64,000 nt of DNA from Candidatus Baltobacteraceae bacterium (GCA_036489885.1 DASXEW010000001.1:558001-622000); one strand, 5' to 3'. Shown: positions 35,750 through 44,837, numbered from the stretch's first letter. Notes: generated from the sequence alone by a model not told the origin. A program made the numbers and translations.

Positions 35750-37062
35750 TATGAAATACCTCGGGATAAGAAACCGTCGATCGCGCGGGCTGCCAGTTTA
35801 CCTTGCTGAGCGGCCACGACGACCATCGCATCGGTGGTTCCGCTTCGAAACACGATGTCGCCGGCGCAGAAAACCTTGGGGTTCGAGGTCTGGAAATCGT
35901 CGTTGACGATCGCTACGCTGCCGTCGTGACGGACTTCGAAATCGTCGAGCAGCCGAAGAAGCCGCGTTTGACCGATCGCGCGAACGATGGTGTCGACTTC
36001 AACCGTGTATTCGGATCCGGGGATCGTTTCGAGTTTTGCATTTCTCGGCCCGGGCTTCGCACGTAAGAACTCGATCGCGCCGGCACGTCCGTTGCGTTCG
36101 AGAATGCGAACCGGAACGGCATGAAAGCGGAACTCGACGTCTTCGCTTTTCGCGAACTCAACTTCGAATTGATAAGCGGTCATCTCATCGGGGCCGCGAC
36201 GGTAGTACATCGTCACCGATCCGGCGTGCAGACGCCGGGAGCAGGTCGCAGCGTCGATCGCGGTGTTTCCGGCTCCGATGATCGCAACGCGATGACCGAG
36301 TTTCTCGATCGGCTTGCCGAGCTTCGCGCGCTCGATGAAGTCGAGCGCATCCCACACGCCCGGAAGTTCTTCGCCCGCAATCCCCAGCTGCGGAACGCTG
36401 CCCATCCCCATCGCAATGACGACGGCATCATAGTTCTCTAGGAGGTCTTGCGGGAGAACGTCCGTGCCGACGCGGGTTCCGAGGCGCATCTCGACGCCCA
36501 TATTCGCGACCTGTCGCGCTTCCCACAACGCAACCTCGATCGGTAGACGGAACGGAACGATCCCGTACGTATCGAGACCACCGGCTTCGGGTCTGCTCTC
36601 GAAGATCGTGACGTCGTGGCCCTTACGGCGCAGGTCGCGCGCTGCAGCAAGTCCCGCGGGTCCCCCGCCGACGATCGCGACACGGCGTCCGGTCGGCGTA
36701 CCCGCGGAGAAAAGCTCGACGTCGCCGTGATCGATCAGCCAGTCGGTCGCATAGCGTTGCAAATCGCCGATTCGAATTGGCGTGCCCTGATGTTCGTAGA
36801 CGCACGCGCCCTCGCACAGCTGTTCGGTTGGACACACCCGCGCGCAGCTCGCGCCGATAGGATTTGCATCCATGATGGTGCGCGCGCTCCCGAGTAGATC
36901 GCCGGTTGCGATCTTGCCGATGAACCCCGGGACGTCGATGTGCGTGGGACATGCCTGCGTGCAAGGCGCGTCATAACAGTACAAGCATCGGCTTGCCTCG
37001 AGAAATACATCGAGGGGCAAGAGGCGCTTTTGTATCGGCTCTCCCAGGCTCGATTCGGGCAT
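35749..37062 (-). CDS. preT: Dihydropyrimidine dehydrogenase subunit PreT
   Basis: A 437-residue FAD/NAD subunit. N-terminal Fe-S cysteines are in CLYCYDAPCTQACPTHID and ARVCPTEQLCEGACVY. The FAD site is VAIVGGGPAGLAAARDLR, the NAD site VAIIGAGNTAIDAA, and the C-terminal FAD segment KVFCAGDIV. It passes electrons from NAD(P)H to PreA. It heads the long minus-strand pyrimidine/urease operon and is divergent, by 88 bases, from the xanthine dehydrogenase gene. Confidence 0.95.
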   Translation of the reverse strand: MPESSLGEPIQKRLLPLDVFLEASRCLYCYDAPCTQACPTHIDVPGFIGKIATGDLLGSARTIMDANPIGASCARVCPTEQLCEGACVYEHQGTPIRIGDLQRYATDWLIDHGDVELFSAGTPTGRRVAIVGGGPAGLAAARDLRRKGHDVTIFESRPEAGGLDTYGIVPFRLPIEVALWEARQVANMGVEMRLGTRVGTDVLPQDLLENYDAVVIAMGMGSVPQLGIAGEELPGVWDALDFIERAKLGKPIEKLGHRVAIIGAGNTAIDAATCSRRLHAGSVTMYYRRGPDEMTAYQFEVEFAKSEDVEFRFHAVPVRILERNGRAGAIEFLRAKPGPRNAKLETIPGSEYTVEVDTIVRAIGQTRLLRLLDDFEVRHDGSVAIVNDDFQTSNPKVFCAGDIVFRSGTTDAMVVVAAQQGKLAARAIDGFLSRGIS

Positions 37063-37117
37063 AGAACGCGGTCAATTCGAGGGTTTCGCGCGGGAGCCCC
37101 CTGAACAATTATCGTCC

Positions 37118-37150
37118 AATGTTGTTACGAGGCCCCACGGGGGCGCCTTT
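37118..37150 (+). promoter_or_regulatory. Leader element before xanthine dehydrogenase (copy C, diverged)
   Basis: AATGTTGTTACGAGG is followed by GCCCC-AC-GGGGGC and GCGCCTTTA, then ATGATG. The hairpin sequence differs from copies A and D, but the position, the GCGCCTTTA end and the AATGTTG motif are kept. The 88-base gap also has to carry the promoter of the divergent preT operon. Confidence 0.45.
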
Positions 37151-40100
37151 ATGATGTGGAAAACGGTTAGCCGTCCGACGACGCTCGATCAGGCGCTGCG
37201 TGAGTTACGCGACGCGCCCGCCCGCACGCGACTCGTTGCCGGTGGCACCGACCTCATCGTCGAGCAGCAGCGCGGCGTTCGGCCGGCCGAACACCTCATC
37301 GATCTCACCGGAATCTGGGATCTCCGTTACGTGCGCCAAGACGGCGATGTCGTTCGGATCGGTGCGCTCGCGACGCACAATGATATCCTGCGCGAGCTCA
37401 ACCTGCGCGATGCGCTCTTGCCGCTCGCACAAGCATGTATAGAGGTAGGAGCGCCTCAGATTCGAGCGCGCGCGACGATCGCCGGCAATTTGGTGACCGC
37501 ATCGCCGGCCAACGACACGATTGCCCCGCTCGTCGCGCTTGGCGCGGAGATCGTACTCGCCAGTGCGGATGGGTCGCGCACGCTGCCCCTCGAGGATTTC
37601 TACACGGGTTTTCGTGCGACGGCGTTGCGGCCCGATGAGATCGTGCGAGAGATTCGCTTCCCCGCGCTCGACGTCGAACGCCGCGGCATATTCCTTAAGC
37701 TCGGACTACGCCGTGCGCAGGCCATCTCCGTCATTAACGTCGCAGTGGTGCTGCGCTTTGACGGCCTAAAGATCGAAGAAGCGTCGATCGCGCTCGGGTG
37801 TGTCGGGCCGACGATCGTTCGCGCACCGGAAGCCGAAGGCGTCTTGACCGGCAATACGCTCGAGCCTGCCACGATCGAACACGCCGCGAAGCTGGCCGTT
37901 GAGGCGATCGCGCCGATCAGCGACTTGCGCGGCTCAGCCGACTATCGGCGCCGCGCCGTGCGCGCGCTCATCATGCAGGCGCTTGAGACGCTCAAGGATG
38001 GTTCGGAGGCCGATGACTTTCCTGAAGACCCCGTATTGCTCGAAACCGAATCGCCCGTGCGCGCCGCGCTCCAGTTCGACGGACTGATCGAAGCGACGAT
38101 AAACGGTTCACCCTGCAGGCTCGACGATGCACAGAGCAAGACGCTCCTGGCCGCTTTGCGCGATTACGGTCTAACGGGCTCGAAAGAGGGCTGCGCAGAA
38201 GGCGAATGCGGCGCGTGTACGGTGTGGCTGGACGGGCAAGCCGTCATGTCGTGCCTCGTTCCGGCTGCGCAAGCGCATGGGGCGAGTATTACGACGATCG
38301 AGGGACTTGCCGGCGAGCGATTGCATCCGCTTCAGCAAGCGTACATCGATCGCGGTTCCGTCCAATGCGGGTTCTGCATCCCGGGCATGCTGATGGCCGG
38401 TGCGAAGTTTATGGAGGAGCGCGCGACGCCTACGCTCGACGATGCGCAGGTCGCGATTAGTGGAAATCTCTGCCGGTGCACCGGCTATCGCAAGATTCTT
38501 GATGCGATGGATGAGACGGTCGTCAAGCTCGAAAAGCCCCGTGCCGACGCGCTCGAGAAGGTAAACGGAACCGCGATGTATCCGGCCGATTTGATTCAGC
38601 CGGATATGCTGCACGCCGCCGCCGTCTTCGCGCATCGCGCACACGCACGAATCCTGCGCATCGACGCGTCCGCAGCACTTGCGCTCGCCGGCGTGCACGC
38701 GGTTTTGACGGCGCAAGACGTTCCGCGCAACCGGTTCGGTTTGATCGAGGCCGATCAGCCCCTGTTGTGCGAGGATATCGTTCGCTTCTACGGCGACCGC
38801 GTCGCGCTCGTCGTCGCGGACAGTGCGGAGATTGCACGCGAGGCGGTTGCGCTGGTCGGCGTCGAGTATGAAGATCTGGTGCCGCTGACCGACCCGCGCG
38901 CGGCGGCCGAGCCGGATGCACCACGCGTCCACGCCGATCGCGACAACATCTTGCTGCGGCAAAAGATCGTGCATGGTCCACCGGTCGAGGATGCGTTGCA
39001 ATCGGCAGACGTCGTCGTCGAAGCAACATTCACGACGGGTTGGCAAGAACACGCGTATCTCCAACCGGACGCGGCGGTCGCCTATTGGGAAGACGAACGC
39101 CTCGTCGTTGAGACGGCGGGTCAGTGGCTGCACGAAGACCGGCGACAGCTGGCCTCTTTGCTGTCGCTGCACGAGGACGACGTTATCGTTCGATATGCAA
39201 AGATCGGCGGCGCGTTCGGCGGACGCGAAGATCTTTCGCTAACGCCGCTGGCTGCGCTCGCAGCCTGGAAGCTGAAGCACTCCGTCGCAATGGCGTGGAC
39301 GCGCGACGAGTCGATAATCGGACATCACAAGCGCCACCCGTTCCAGATTACGACGAAATGGGGCGCGATGCGCGACGGTCGTATCGTCGCGGCAAAGACG
39401 TCGATGATTGCTGACGGAGGCGCGTACGCGTCGACTTCGGTCGAGGTTCTCAAGTGCGCATTGACGTTCGCCACGGGTCCGTACCGCGTTGAGAGCGTCG
39501 AAACCGATGCCTGTGTGACGTATACGAACAACATCCCCTCCGGCGCGTTCCGGGGATTCGGGTCGCCGCAAGCCCACTTTGCGGCTGAGTCGATGGTGAC
39601 GCGACTCGCACACGCACTCGAGATCGACCCGATCGAAGTGCGTCGCAAGAATCTCTATCGCGAAGGCGATATCGAGCCGACCGGTGAGCCGCTTCCCGAA
39701 GGCGTCAGCGCGCAAGCCGTCTTCGACCGCTGTATCAAAGAAGTGGCCAACCGCTTTGAGGCAGATCGCCGCTCGTCGAGGGACAGCGTCAAGCGCGGCA
39801 TCGGCGTCGCGTGCGGGATGAAGAACGTCGGATATTCGTTCGGCTTTCCCGATCAGGCCACGGCCACAGTTGCGCTCAACGTCCTGGGAGAGAAACTGCG
39901 CGGCGCGTCGGTCGCGATCGGAGCGGCCGAGGTCGGTCAAGGTTCGCACACGATCCTGCGCCAGATTGCGGCTCGGGTGCTCAACATCGACTTGAGCCTA
40001 ATCCGCATGATTGTCGATGATTCGAGCTTGTCTCCGAACGCGGGTTCGGCGTCGGCGTCGCGCATGACGTTGTTTGGCGGACGCGCGGTAAAGGATGCCT

Positions 40101-40828
40101 GCGAAGTGGCGCTCGCCGCCTGGCAGCGCGGCGATGCACCAAGCGCGACCGTCACCTACCAGCCCGGTGGAACGACGTCGCTCGATCCACAGACCGGGCA
40201 GGGCACCCCGCACTTTACGTATGGATACGCGGCGCAAGCGGTCGAAGTCGAAGTCGATATCCGAACAGGGGTAACGCGCGTCTTGCGCGTGATCACCGTG
40301 CACGACGTCGGCCGTGCGATCAATCGTCAGCTCGTGGAGGGACAGATCGAAGGGTGTCTCGCGCAAGCTCTCGGCTACGCGCTGACCGAAAACTTCATTT
40401 CGACGGACGGCAAAATCGAAACACCCTACTTCTCGACGTATCTGCTACCGACAGCGCTCGACATGCCGGCCGAAATCTATCCCGTGATTCTCGAAAACCC
40501 CGACCCGAACGGTCCGTTTGGTGCGCGCGGCGTTGCCGAGATGCCGTTGGTTCCGTTCGCGCCGGCCGTCGCAGCGGCAATTCACGATGCGACCGGCGTA
40601 TGGGTAACCGATTTGCCGATGACGCCTGAACGCATTCTGCGCGCTTTAGACCATCAAGTTCGAGATCTCGATCAGATTGAGATCGGGGTCGCGCACGTAA
40701 ACGGAGCGGATCGGACCTTGAGCACCGGTCTTGGCAACGGGTCCTTGCACAATGGCGACGCCGTTCGTCCGCAGAGTTTCAATGACGGTATCGAGCGGAA
40801 CCGAGGTCAAGAAGCAGAGATCACCTGA
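37151..40828 (+). CDS. Single-chain xanthine dehydrogenase with FAD–FeS–Mo domain order
   Basis: A 1225-residue fusion. Residues about 1-285 form the FAD domain (VAGGTDLIV, RARATIAGNLVTASPANDT). About 310-460 form the two [2Fe-2S] domains (CAEGECGACTVWLDG, CGFCIPG, CRCTGY). From about 465 comes the molybdopterin domain (GGAFGGRED, GAFRGFGSPQ and the catalytic Glu in GARGVAEMP). It oxidises hypoxanthine and xanthine to urate. The common single-chain order is FeS-FAD-Mo, so this arrangement is unusual. The conserved protein ends near TPERILRAL (residue 1165); the last 60 residues are antisense to the VOC gene and look like read-through. Confidence 0.92.
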   Translation: MMWKTVSRPTTLDQALRELRDAPARTRLVAGGTDLIVEQQRGVRPAEHLIDLTGIWDLRYVRQDGDVVRIGALATHNDILRELNLRDALLPLAQACIEVGAPQIRARATIAGNLVTASPANDTIAPLVALGAEIVLASADGSRTLPLEDFYTGFRATALRPDEIVREIRFPALDVERRGIFLKLGLRRAQAISVINVAVVLRFDGLKIEEASIALGCVGPTIVRAPEAEGVLTGNTLEPATIEHAAKLAVEAIAPISDLRGSADYRRRAVRALIMQALETLKDGSEADDFPEDPVLLETESPVRAALQFDGLIEATINGSPCRLDDAQSKTLLAALRDYGLTGSKEGCAEGECGACTVWLDGQAVMSCLVPAAQAHGASITTIEGLAGERLHPLQQAYIDRGSVQCGFCIPGMLMAGAKFMEERATPTLDDAQVAISGNLCRCTGYRKILDAMDETVVKLEKPRADALEKVNGTAMYPADLIQPDMLHAAAVFAHRAHARILRIDASAALALAGVHAVLTAQDVPRNRFGLIEADQPLLCEDIVRFYGDRVALVVADSAEIAREAVALVGVEYEDLVPLTDPRAAAEPDAPRVHADRDNILLRQKIVHGPPVEDALQSADVVVEATFTTGWQEHAYLQPDAAVAYWEDERLVVETAGQWLHEDRRQLASLLSLHEDDVIVRYAKIGGAFGGREDLSLTPLAALAAWKLKHSVAMAWTRDESIIGHHKRHPFQITTKWGAMRDGRIVAAKTSMIADGGAYASTSVEVLKCALTFATGPYRVESVETDACVTYTNNIPSGAFRGFGSPQAHFAAESMVTRLAHALEIDPIEVRRKNLYREGDIEPTGEPLPEGVSAQAVFDRCIKEVANRFEADRRSSRDSVKRGIGVACGMKNVGYSFGFPDQATATVALNVLGEKLRGASVAIGAAEVGQGSHTILRQIAARVLNIDLSLIRMIVDDSSLSPNAGSASASRMTLFGGRAVKDACEVALAAWQRGDAPSATVTYQPGGTTSLDPQTGQGTPHFTYGYAAQAVEVEVDIRTGVTRVLRVITVHDVGRAINRQLVEGQIEGCLAQALGYALTENFISTDGKIETPYFSTYLLPTALDMPAEIYPVILENPDPNGPFGARGVAEMPLVPFAPAVAAAIHDATGVWVTDLPMTPERILRALDHQVRDLDQIEIGVAHVNGADRTLSTGLGNGSLHNGDAVRPQSFNDGIERNRGQEAEIT

Positions 40829-41032
40829 TCCGGCTGTTGCACGGTTGGCCCTCGGCTCGAACTCCTTGCCGACGACGTGCAGATTGATCTTCTGCGTTCC
40901 GAAATGCACCGCGGTGCGGCCCTCTCCGAAAGTCTCGAATTTCATTCCGAGCACATCGCAATAAAACTTGCGGGTCGCCTCGAGATCGCGCACGGTTAGA
41001 ACGAGATGGTCGAGCGAGTCGATGACGATCAT
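40646..41032 (-). CDS. VOC-family (glyoxalase-like) protein
   Basis: A 128-residue two-module VOC protein: SLDHLVLTVRDLEATRKFYCDVLGM at the start and SVYVRDPDLNLIEISNL at the end, giving the His/Glu metal site of this fold. The reaction is not predictable. The coding sequence is overlapped over 183 bases by the 3' extension of the xanthine dehydrogenase frame. It lies ten bases after the deaminase gene, so it is probably in the same minus-strand unit. Confidence 0.85.
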   Translation of the reverse strand: MIVIDSLDHLVLTVRDLEATRKFYCDVLGMKFETFGEGRTAVHFGTQKINLHVVGKEFEPRANRATAGSGDLCFLTSVPLDTVIETLRTNGVAIVQGPVAKTGAQGPIRSVYVRDPDLNLIEISNLMV

Positions 41033-41041
41033 TGGTCTCCT

Positions 41042-42391
41042 TTAGACGAGTGCGCGAGCGAGTTCGTTGTGACGTTCGACGAGGGCGTCGACATCGACGC
41101 CGACGAGGCTTCCGTCGCGCACGCGGACGTTTCCCGCGATCACACTGAGATCGACGCGCGGCGTGCGACAAAAGACGAGTGCCGCAAGCGGATCGTGCAC
41201 GGCGCCGCCTGCGAGCGGAAGCGAATCGAGGCGAACGCCGATGAAATCCGCGGCCATGTTCGGCGCAAGGCAACCAATGTCGTCGCGCCCGAGCACGGAG
41301 GCGCCCCCGCGTGTCGCCAAGCGCAGGGCGTCCCGGGCCGACATTGCCTCGGCGCCGTGCACGACGCGCTGTAAGAGCATTGCTTGCCGCGTTTCTTCGA
41401 GAAGATGCGATGCATCGTTTGAGGCGGAACCGTCGACGCCGATGCCGACCCGCATTCCGGCGCGATGCTGCGCAAGAATCGGAGCGATACCGGAACCAAG
41501 ACGCATGTTGGAGCTCGGGCAATGGGCAACGCCCGTTCCCGATCGCCCGAGGAGCGCGATCTCGTCATCGTTCATCGCGATTCCGTGTGCGTACCAAACG
41601 TCGGGCCCTGTCCAGTCCAAGCCGGCGGCGAGTGCGATGGGACGTTTCCCAAAGTGCTCGAGACAGTACGTTTCCTCGTCCTTCGTCTCGCACAGATGCG
41701 TGTGCAGCGTCAAACCTCGAGCGCGCGCCAGTTCGGAGCTTGCCCGCATCAGATCGGTCGAGACGGAAAACGGCGAACACGGCGCGATGACGATGCGCGT
41801 CATCGCGAAACGCGCCGGATCGTGATGAGCATCGATGACACGAACGCAGTCGGCCATGATCGCGCCTTCGTCTTCGACCACGTCGTCAGGCGGAAGGCCG
41901 CCCTTGGACTGTCCGATCGACATCGATCCGCGCGATGCGTGGAAACGAAAGCCCATTTTGCGTGCGACGTCGATCTGATCGTCGACACGAGCGCCGTTCT
42001 TCCAGAGGTAGCCGTGATCGGCGGCAGTCGTGCATCCGGAAAGTATCAGCTCGGCGATCGCAATTGCAGTCGCCGAGCGAACGCCCTCAGCCGTGATGCA
42101 ACGCCAAATCGGATAGTGCGCGACCAGCCATGGAAAGAGCGGTGCGTCTTGAGCGATCGGGAGATTCCGCGTCAGTGTCTGGAAGAAATGATGGTGCGTG
42201 TTGATTAGGCCGGGAAGGACGACCATGCCGGTGGCATCGATCGTCTCGTCGGCGCCGGAGGGTAGGCCGTCGCTGGGGCCGACGTGCTCGATGACGCCGT
42301 CGCGCGCAAAGATTCCACCGTCCTCGAACGCACGATCGGCATCGTCGAAGGTTGCAAGCAGGTGCGCGTGGCGCAGGAGAAGCGTCGTCAT
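41042..42391 (-). CDS. Amidohydrolase, probably 8-oxoguanine deaminase
   Basis: A 449-residue metal-dependent deaminase of the AtzB/TrzN/8-oxoguanine deaminase group. It shows INTHHHFFQTLTRNLP (metal His), GFRFHASRGSMSIG, LHTHLCETKDEE, and GVGVDGSASNDAS-type metal Asp (read as GIGVDGSASND). The sequence DAPLFPWLVAHYPIW is typical of 8-oxoguanine deaminases. It would yield urate from 8-oxoguanine and so feed the adjacent urate pathway. Guanine deaminase is less likely. It diverges from uraD with 29 bases between the start codons. Confidence 0.83.
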   Translation of the reverse strand: MTTLLLRHAHLLATFDDADRAFEDGGIFARDGVIEHVGPSDGLPSGADETIDATGMVVLPGLINTHHHFFQTLTRNLPIAQDAPLFPWLVAHYPIWRCITAEGVRSATAIAIAELILSGCTTAADHGYLWKNGARVDDQIDVARKMGFRFHASRGSMSIGQSKGGLPPDDVVEDEGAIMADCVRVIDAHHDPARFAMTRIVIAPCSPFSVSTDLMRASSELARARGLTLHTHLCETKDEETYCLEHFGKRPIALAAGLDWTGPDVWYAHGIAMNDDEIALLGRSGTGVAHCPSSNMRLGSGIAPILAQHRAGMRVGIGVDGSASNDASHLLEETRQAMLLQRVVHGAEAMSARDALRLATRGGASVLGRDDIGCLAPNMAADFIGVRLDSLPLAGGAVHDPLAALVFCRTPRVDLSVIAGNVRVRDGSLVGVDVDALVERHNELARALV

Positions 42392-42420
42392 AGCGAAGAT
42401 GGCCGGATGCGGAGCGTGCG

Positions 42421-42924
42421 ATGACGATCGCCGATCTCAATGCGGCCGAGCGGACTTCGTTCGTCGCGGCCGTCGGGTTCGCTTTCGAGAGCTCACCGTG
42501 GGTCGCGGAGCTCGCGGCGGAGCAACGGCCATTTCCCGATCTCGACGCGCTGAGCGCGTGCATGAATGCGATCGTTGCAGAGAGTCCGTTCGAGCGACGC
42601 ATATCGCTCATCGCCGCCCATCCGGACTTGGCGGGCCGCGTGGCGCGCGAAGGCCGGTTGACGCCGGCTTCGACGAGCGAGCAGGCCTCAGCGGGTCTCG
42701 ACCGCCTGTCGCCCGAGGAGAATGCGCGGTTCGATGGGCTTAATGCTTCGTATCGCGAGCGTTTCGGGTTCCCATTCGTCATCTGCGTGCGTGGGCAGAC
42801 GAAGAGCTCGATCCTCGATGCGCTGGAACAGCGCGGACGCAACGATCGCAATACGGAGATCGCAACGGCACTCGGCGAGATCGGAAAGATCGCGCGCTTA
42901 CGACTGGATAACGTAATCGAATGA
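42421..42924 (+). CDS. uraD: OHCU decarboxylase
   Basis: A 167-residue enzyme that decarboxylates 2-oxo-4-hydroxy-4-carboxy-5-ureidoimidazoline to S-allantoin. The helical fold shows AAHPDLAGRVAREGRLTPAS (catalytic His), EQASAGLDRLSPEEN, and FGFPFVICVRGQTKSSIL. It overlaps puuD as ATGA, giving the third step of urate degradation beside the first. Confidence 0.94.
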   Translation: MTIADLNAAERTSFVAAVGFAFESSPWVAELAAEQRPFPDLDALSACMNAIVAESPFERRISLIAAHPDLAGRVAREGRLTPASTSEQASAGLDRLSPEENARFDGLNASYRERFGFPFVICVRGQTKSSILDALEQRGRNDRNTEIATALGEIGKIARLRLDNVIE

Positions 42925-44126
42925 TGCCCTACGTCCTCGACTGGCTCAATCTGCTGATGCGGTGGTTTCACATCACCGCGGGGATCTCGTGGATCGGCGC
43001 GTCGTTCTACTTCGTCTGGCTCGACAACAATTTGCTACCGGCCAAAGACCCTGCAGATACCGCGAACGGCGTCTCGGGTGAGCTGTGGTCGGTACACGGT
43101 GGCGGCTTCTATCACAATCAGAAGTATCCGACCGGCCCCAGGCGCGAGCCGTTGACGGAACATTTGCACTGGTTCAAGTGGGAAGCGTACTCGACATGGC
43201 TTTCCGGTATGGCGATGCTCGCCATCGTCTATTGGTCGAGCGCGAGCACGCTGCTGATTGATAAGAGCGTGCTCGATCTCTCGCCGCCGCAAGCGATTGG
43301 GATTAGCATTGCATCGATCGTCCTTGGATGGATGATCTACGATGCGCTCTGCAAAGTGCTTGAGCGCAATCCAATCGCGCTCGGCGTCGCCGTTTACGCC
43401 TTCCTCGTCTTGGCGGCGTGGGGACTCTTCCACGTTTTTGGTGCGCGCGCGGCCTACATTCATGTCGGCGCGATCATCGGGACGATCATGGTTGCGAACG
43501 TGTCTCACGTCATCATTCCGGGCCAGCGCAAAATGCTCGCACAAATTCGTCGCGGGGAGGAACCCGATCCGCGGCCGGGCTTGCTGGGCAAGATGCGCTC
43601 CGTCCATAACACGTATTTCACGCTGCCCGTGCTCTTCACGATGATCAGCAATCACTATCCGATGACGTACGGCAGTGCGTTCGGTTGGGAGGCGCTGGCG
43701 ATCCTGAGTCTGGCGTCGATTCTGGTGCGGCAATTTTTCTTGCTGACGCACAAGCAGCGCTACGTTCCATGGCTTCTCATCGGAGCCGGACTGCTGGTCA
43801 TCGTCGTTGCGCTTGCGCTGGCGCCTCGGCCCGCCGCGGTCTCGAAGACCGTCACATTCGCCGACGTCCAACCGATCTTCAAATTGCGATGCGCCGTCTG
43901 TCACGCGGAACATCCGATGCAGGCGGGCTTCACCTCAGCGCCGGAGGGTGTCTTACTCGACACGCCCGAGCACATAAAGGACAACGCTGCGCGCATCGAA
44001 GCCCAGGCCGTTCTCACGCAGAACATGCCTCTCGGAAATCTCACGAACATGACGAAGGACGAGCGCACGCAGATCGGAGCCTGGATCTCGGAAGGCGCGA
44101 AGATCGAAGGCGCAAAGCAACCGTAA
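42921..44126 (+). CDS. puuD: Membrane urate oxidase PuuD with cytochrome c domain
   Basis: A 401-residue membrane protein. Eight helices include WFHITAGISWIGASFYFVWLD and conserved His (WSVHGGGFYHNQKY, LHWFKWEAY) of the DUF989/PuuD family. The C-terminus is a periplasmic cytochrome c domain with CAVCH near residue 326 and a later Met (QNMPLGN). It oxidises urate to 5-hydroxyisourate, probably passing electrons to the respiratory chain instead of O2 directly. Soluble uricase (PucL/HpxO) is absent. It overlaps uraD and uraH. Confidence 0.9.
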   Translation: MMPYVLDWLNLLMRWFHITAGISWIGASFYFVWLDNNLLPAKDPADTANGVSGELWSVHGGGFYHNQKYPTGPRREPLTEHLHWFKWEAYSTWLSGMAMLAIVYWSSASTLLIDKSVLDLSPPQAIGISIASIVLGWMIYDALCKVLERNPIALGVAVYAFLVLAAWGLFHVFGARAAYIHVGAIIGTIMVANVSHVIIPGQRKMLAQIRRGEEPDPRPGLLGKMRSVHNTYFTLPVLFTMISNHYPMTYGSAFGWEALAILSLASILVRQFFLLTHKQRYVPWLLIGAGLLVIVVALALAPRPAAVSKTVTFADVQPIFKLRCAVCHAEHPMQAGFTSAPEGVLLDTPEHIKDNAARIEAQAVLTQNMPLGNLTNMTKDERTQIGAWISEGAKIEGAKQP

Positions 44127-44452
44127 TGCTTTCGACTCACGTGCTCGATACGTCGCTCGGGGAACCCGCGGCCGGCGTGGACGTCACCCTGTACCACGTC
44201 GGCAGTGAACGCAAAGAGCTTGCGCGCGCAACGACCGATGCTGATGGGCGTATCCCCTCACCGTTCGGCGGAAAGCTCGCATCCGGATGGTACGAGCTGG
44301 TCTTTGCCGTCGGAAAGTATTTTGCCGGCGCCGGAACAGCGGCGTTTTACGACGAGATTCCGGTGCGGTTTCGCATTGACGTCGGCGAGGAGCGGTATCA
44401 TGTGCCGCTACTTATCTCGCCGTGGGGCTACTCCACGTACAGGGGGAGCTAG
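44126..44452 (+). CDS. uraH: 5-hydroxyisourate hydrolase
   Basis: A 108-residue transthyretin-related hydrolase. The N-terminal STHVLDTSLGEPAAGVDVTL supplies the active-site His, the middle has the Arg of VGSERKELAR-type strand, and the protein ends in the diagnostic tetrapeptide YRGS. It converts 5-hydroxyisourate to OHCU. ATG 44126 shares a base with the puuD stop. The puuD-uraH-uraD trio covers urate to allantoin. Confidence 0.95.
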   Translation: MLSTHVLDTSLGEPAAGVDVTLYHVGSERKELARATTDADGRIPSPFGGKLASGWYELVFAVGKYFAGAGTAAFYDEIPVRFRIDVGEERYHVPLLISPWGYSTYRGS

Positions 44453-44826
44453 GAACTCTTCGCAGTTTTGTACGCGGCCCAGCTGCCGAAGTGCGAGATA
44501 TCCGGGTATCCGCGTTCCTCGATGAGCTTGCGCGGATAAATCATCGCCGACGCGGTTGAACCATCATCAAGGATGATCGTCCCTTCGTACAGATCGGGCG
44601 GCTCGTTCGCCAGCAAATGCTCGTGCTGTTCGGGCGTGAATTCATACAGCTCGCCGGCAATTGAGACGCCGCCGATGCCGACTTCGTAGATCCCCGGGTG
44701 CTGGTCTCGAACCGAGTGCAAACGATAGCGCGGGGCGGTATGCGCTTCCCGGACGAAGCGCGCGTCGCCCAGATTCTTGTGGTCAGGCTGGCCGCGAAGC
44801 GCCGAACCGCAAATGAAGAAGTTCAT
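44449..44826 (-). CDS. Stand-alone allophanate-hydrolase C-terminal-like / gamma-glutamylcyclotransferase-fold protein
   Basis: A 125-residue protein resembling 'allophanate hydrolase-related' proteins and the C-terminal domain of AtzF: MNFFICGSALRGQPDHKNL at the start, HTAPRYRLHSV, HPGIYEV, IAGELYEFTPEQHEHLLANEP. The fold is that of gamma-glutamylcyclotransferases. No amidase domain is attached. Its place between uraH and the allantoate amidohydrolase gene implies a role in ureide breakdown, but the reaction is unknown. Confidence 0.75.
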   Translation of the reverse strand: MNFFICGSALRGQPDHKNLGDARFVREAHTAPRYRLHSVRDQHPGIYEVGIGGVSIAGELYEFTPEQHEHLLANEPPDLYEGTIILDDGSTASAMIYPRKLIEERGYPDISHFGSWAAYKTAKSS

Positions 44827-44837
44827 CCGCCGAGGGA

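Noticed and set aside
37063-37150. Defined -35/-10 pairs for the divergent preT and xanthine dehydrogenase promoters
   Set aside because: GATAAT-like and AATGTT-like hexamers exist but none has a convincing partner at the right spacing.
38171-39172. 333-codon minus-strand frame
   Set aside because: Antisense to the FeS and Mo domains of xanthine dehydrogenase.
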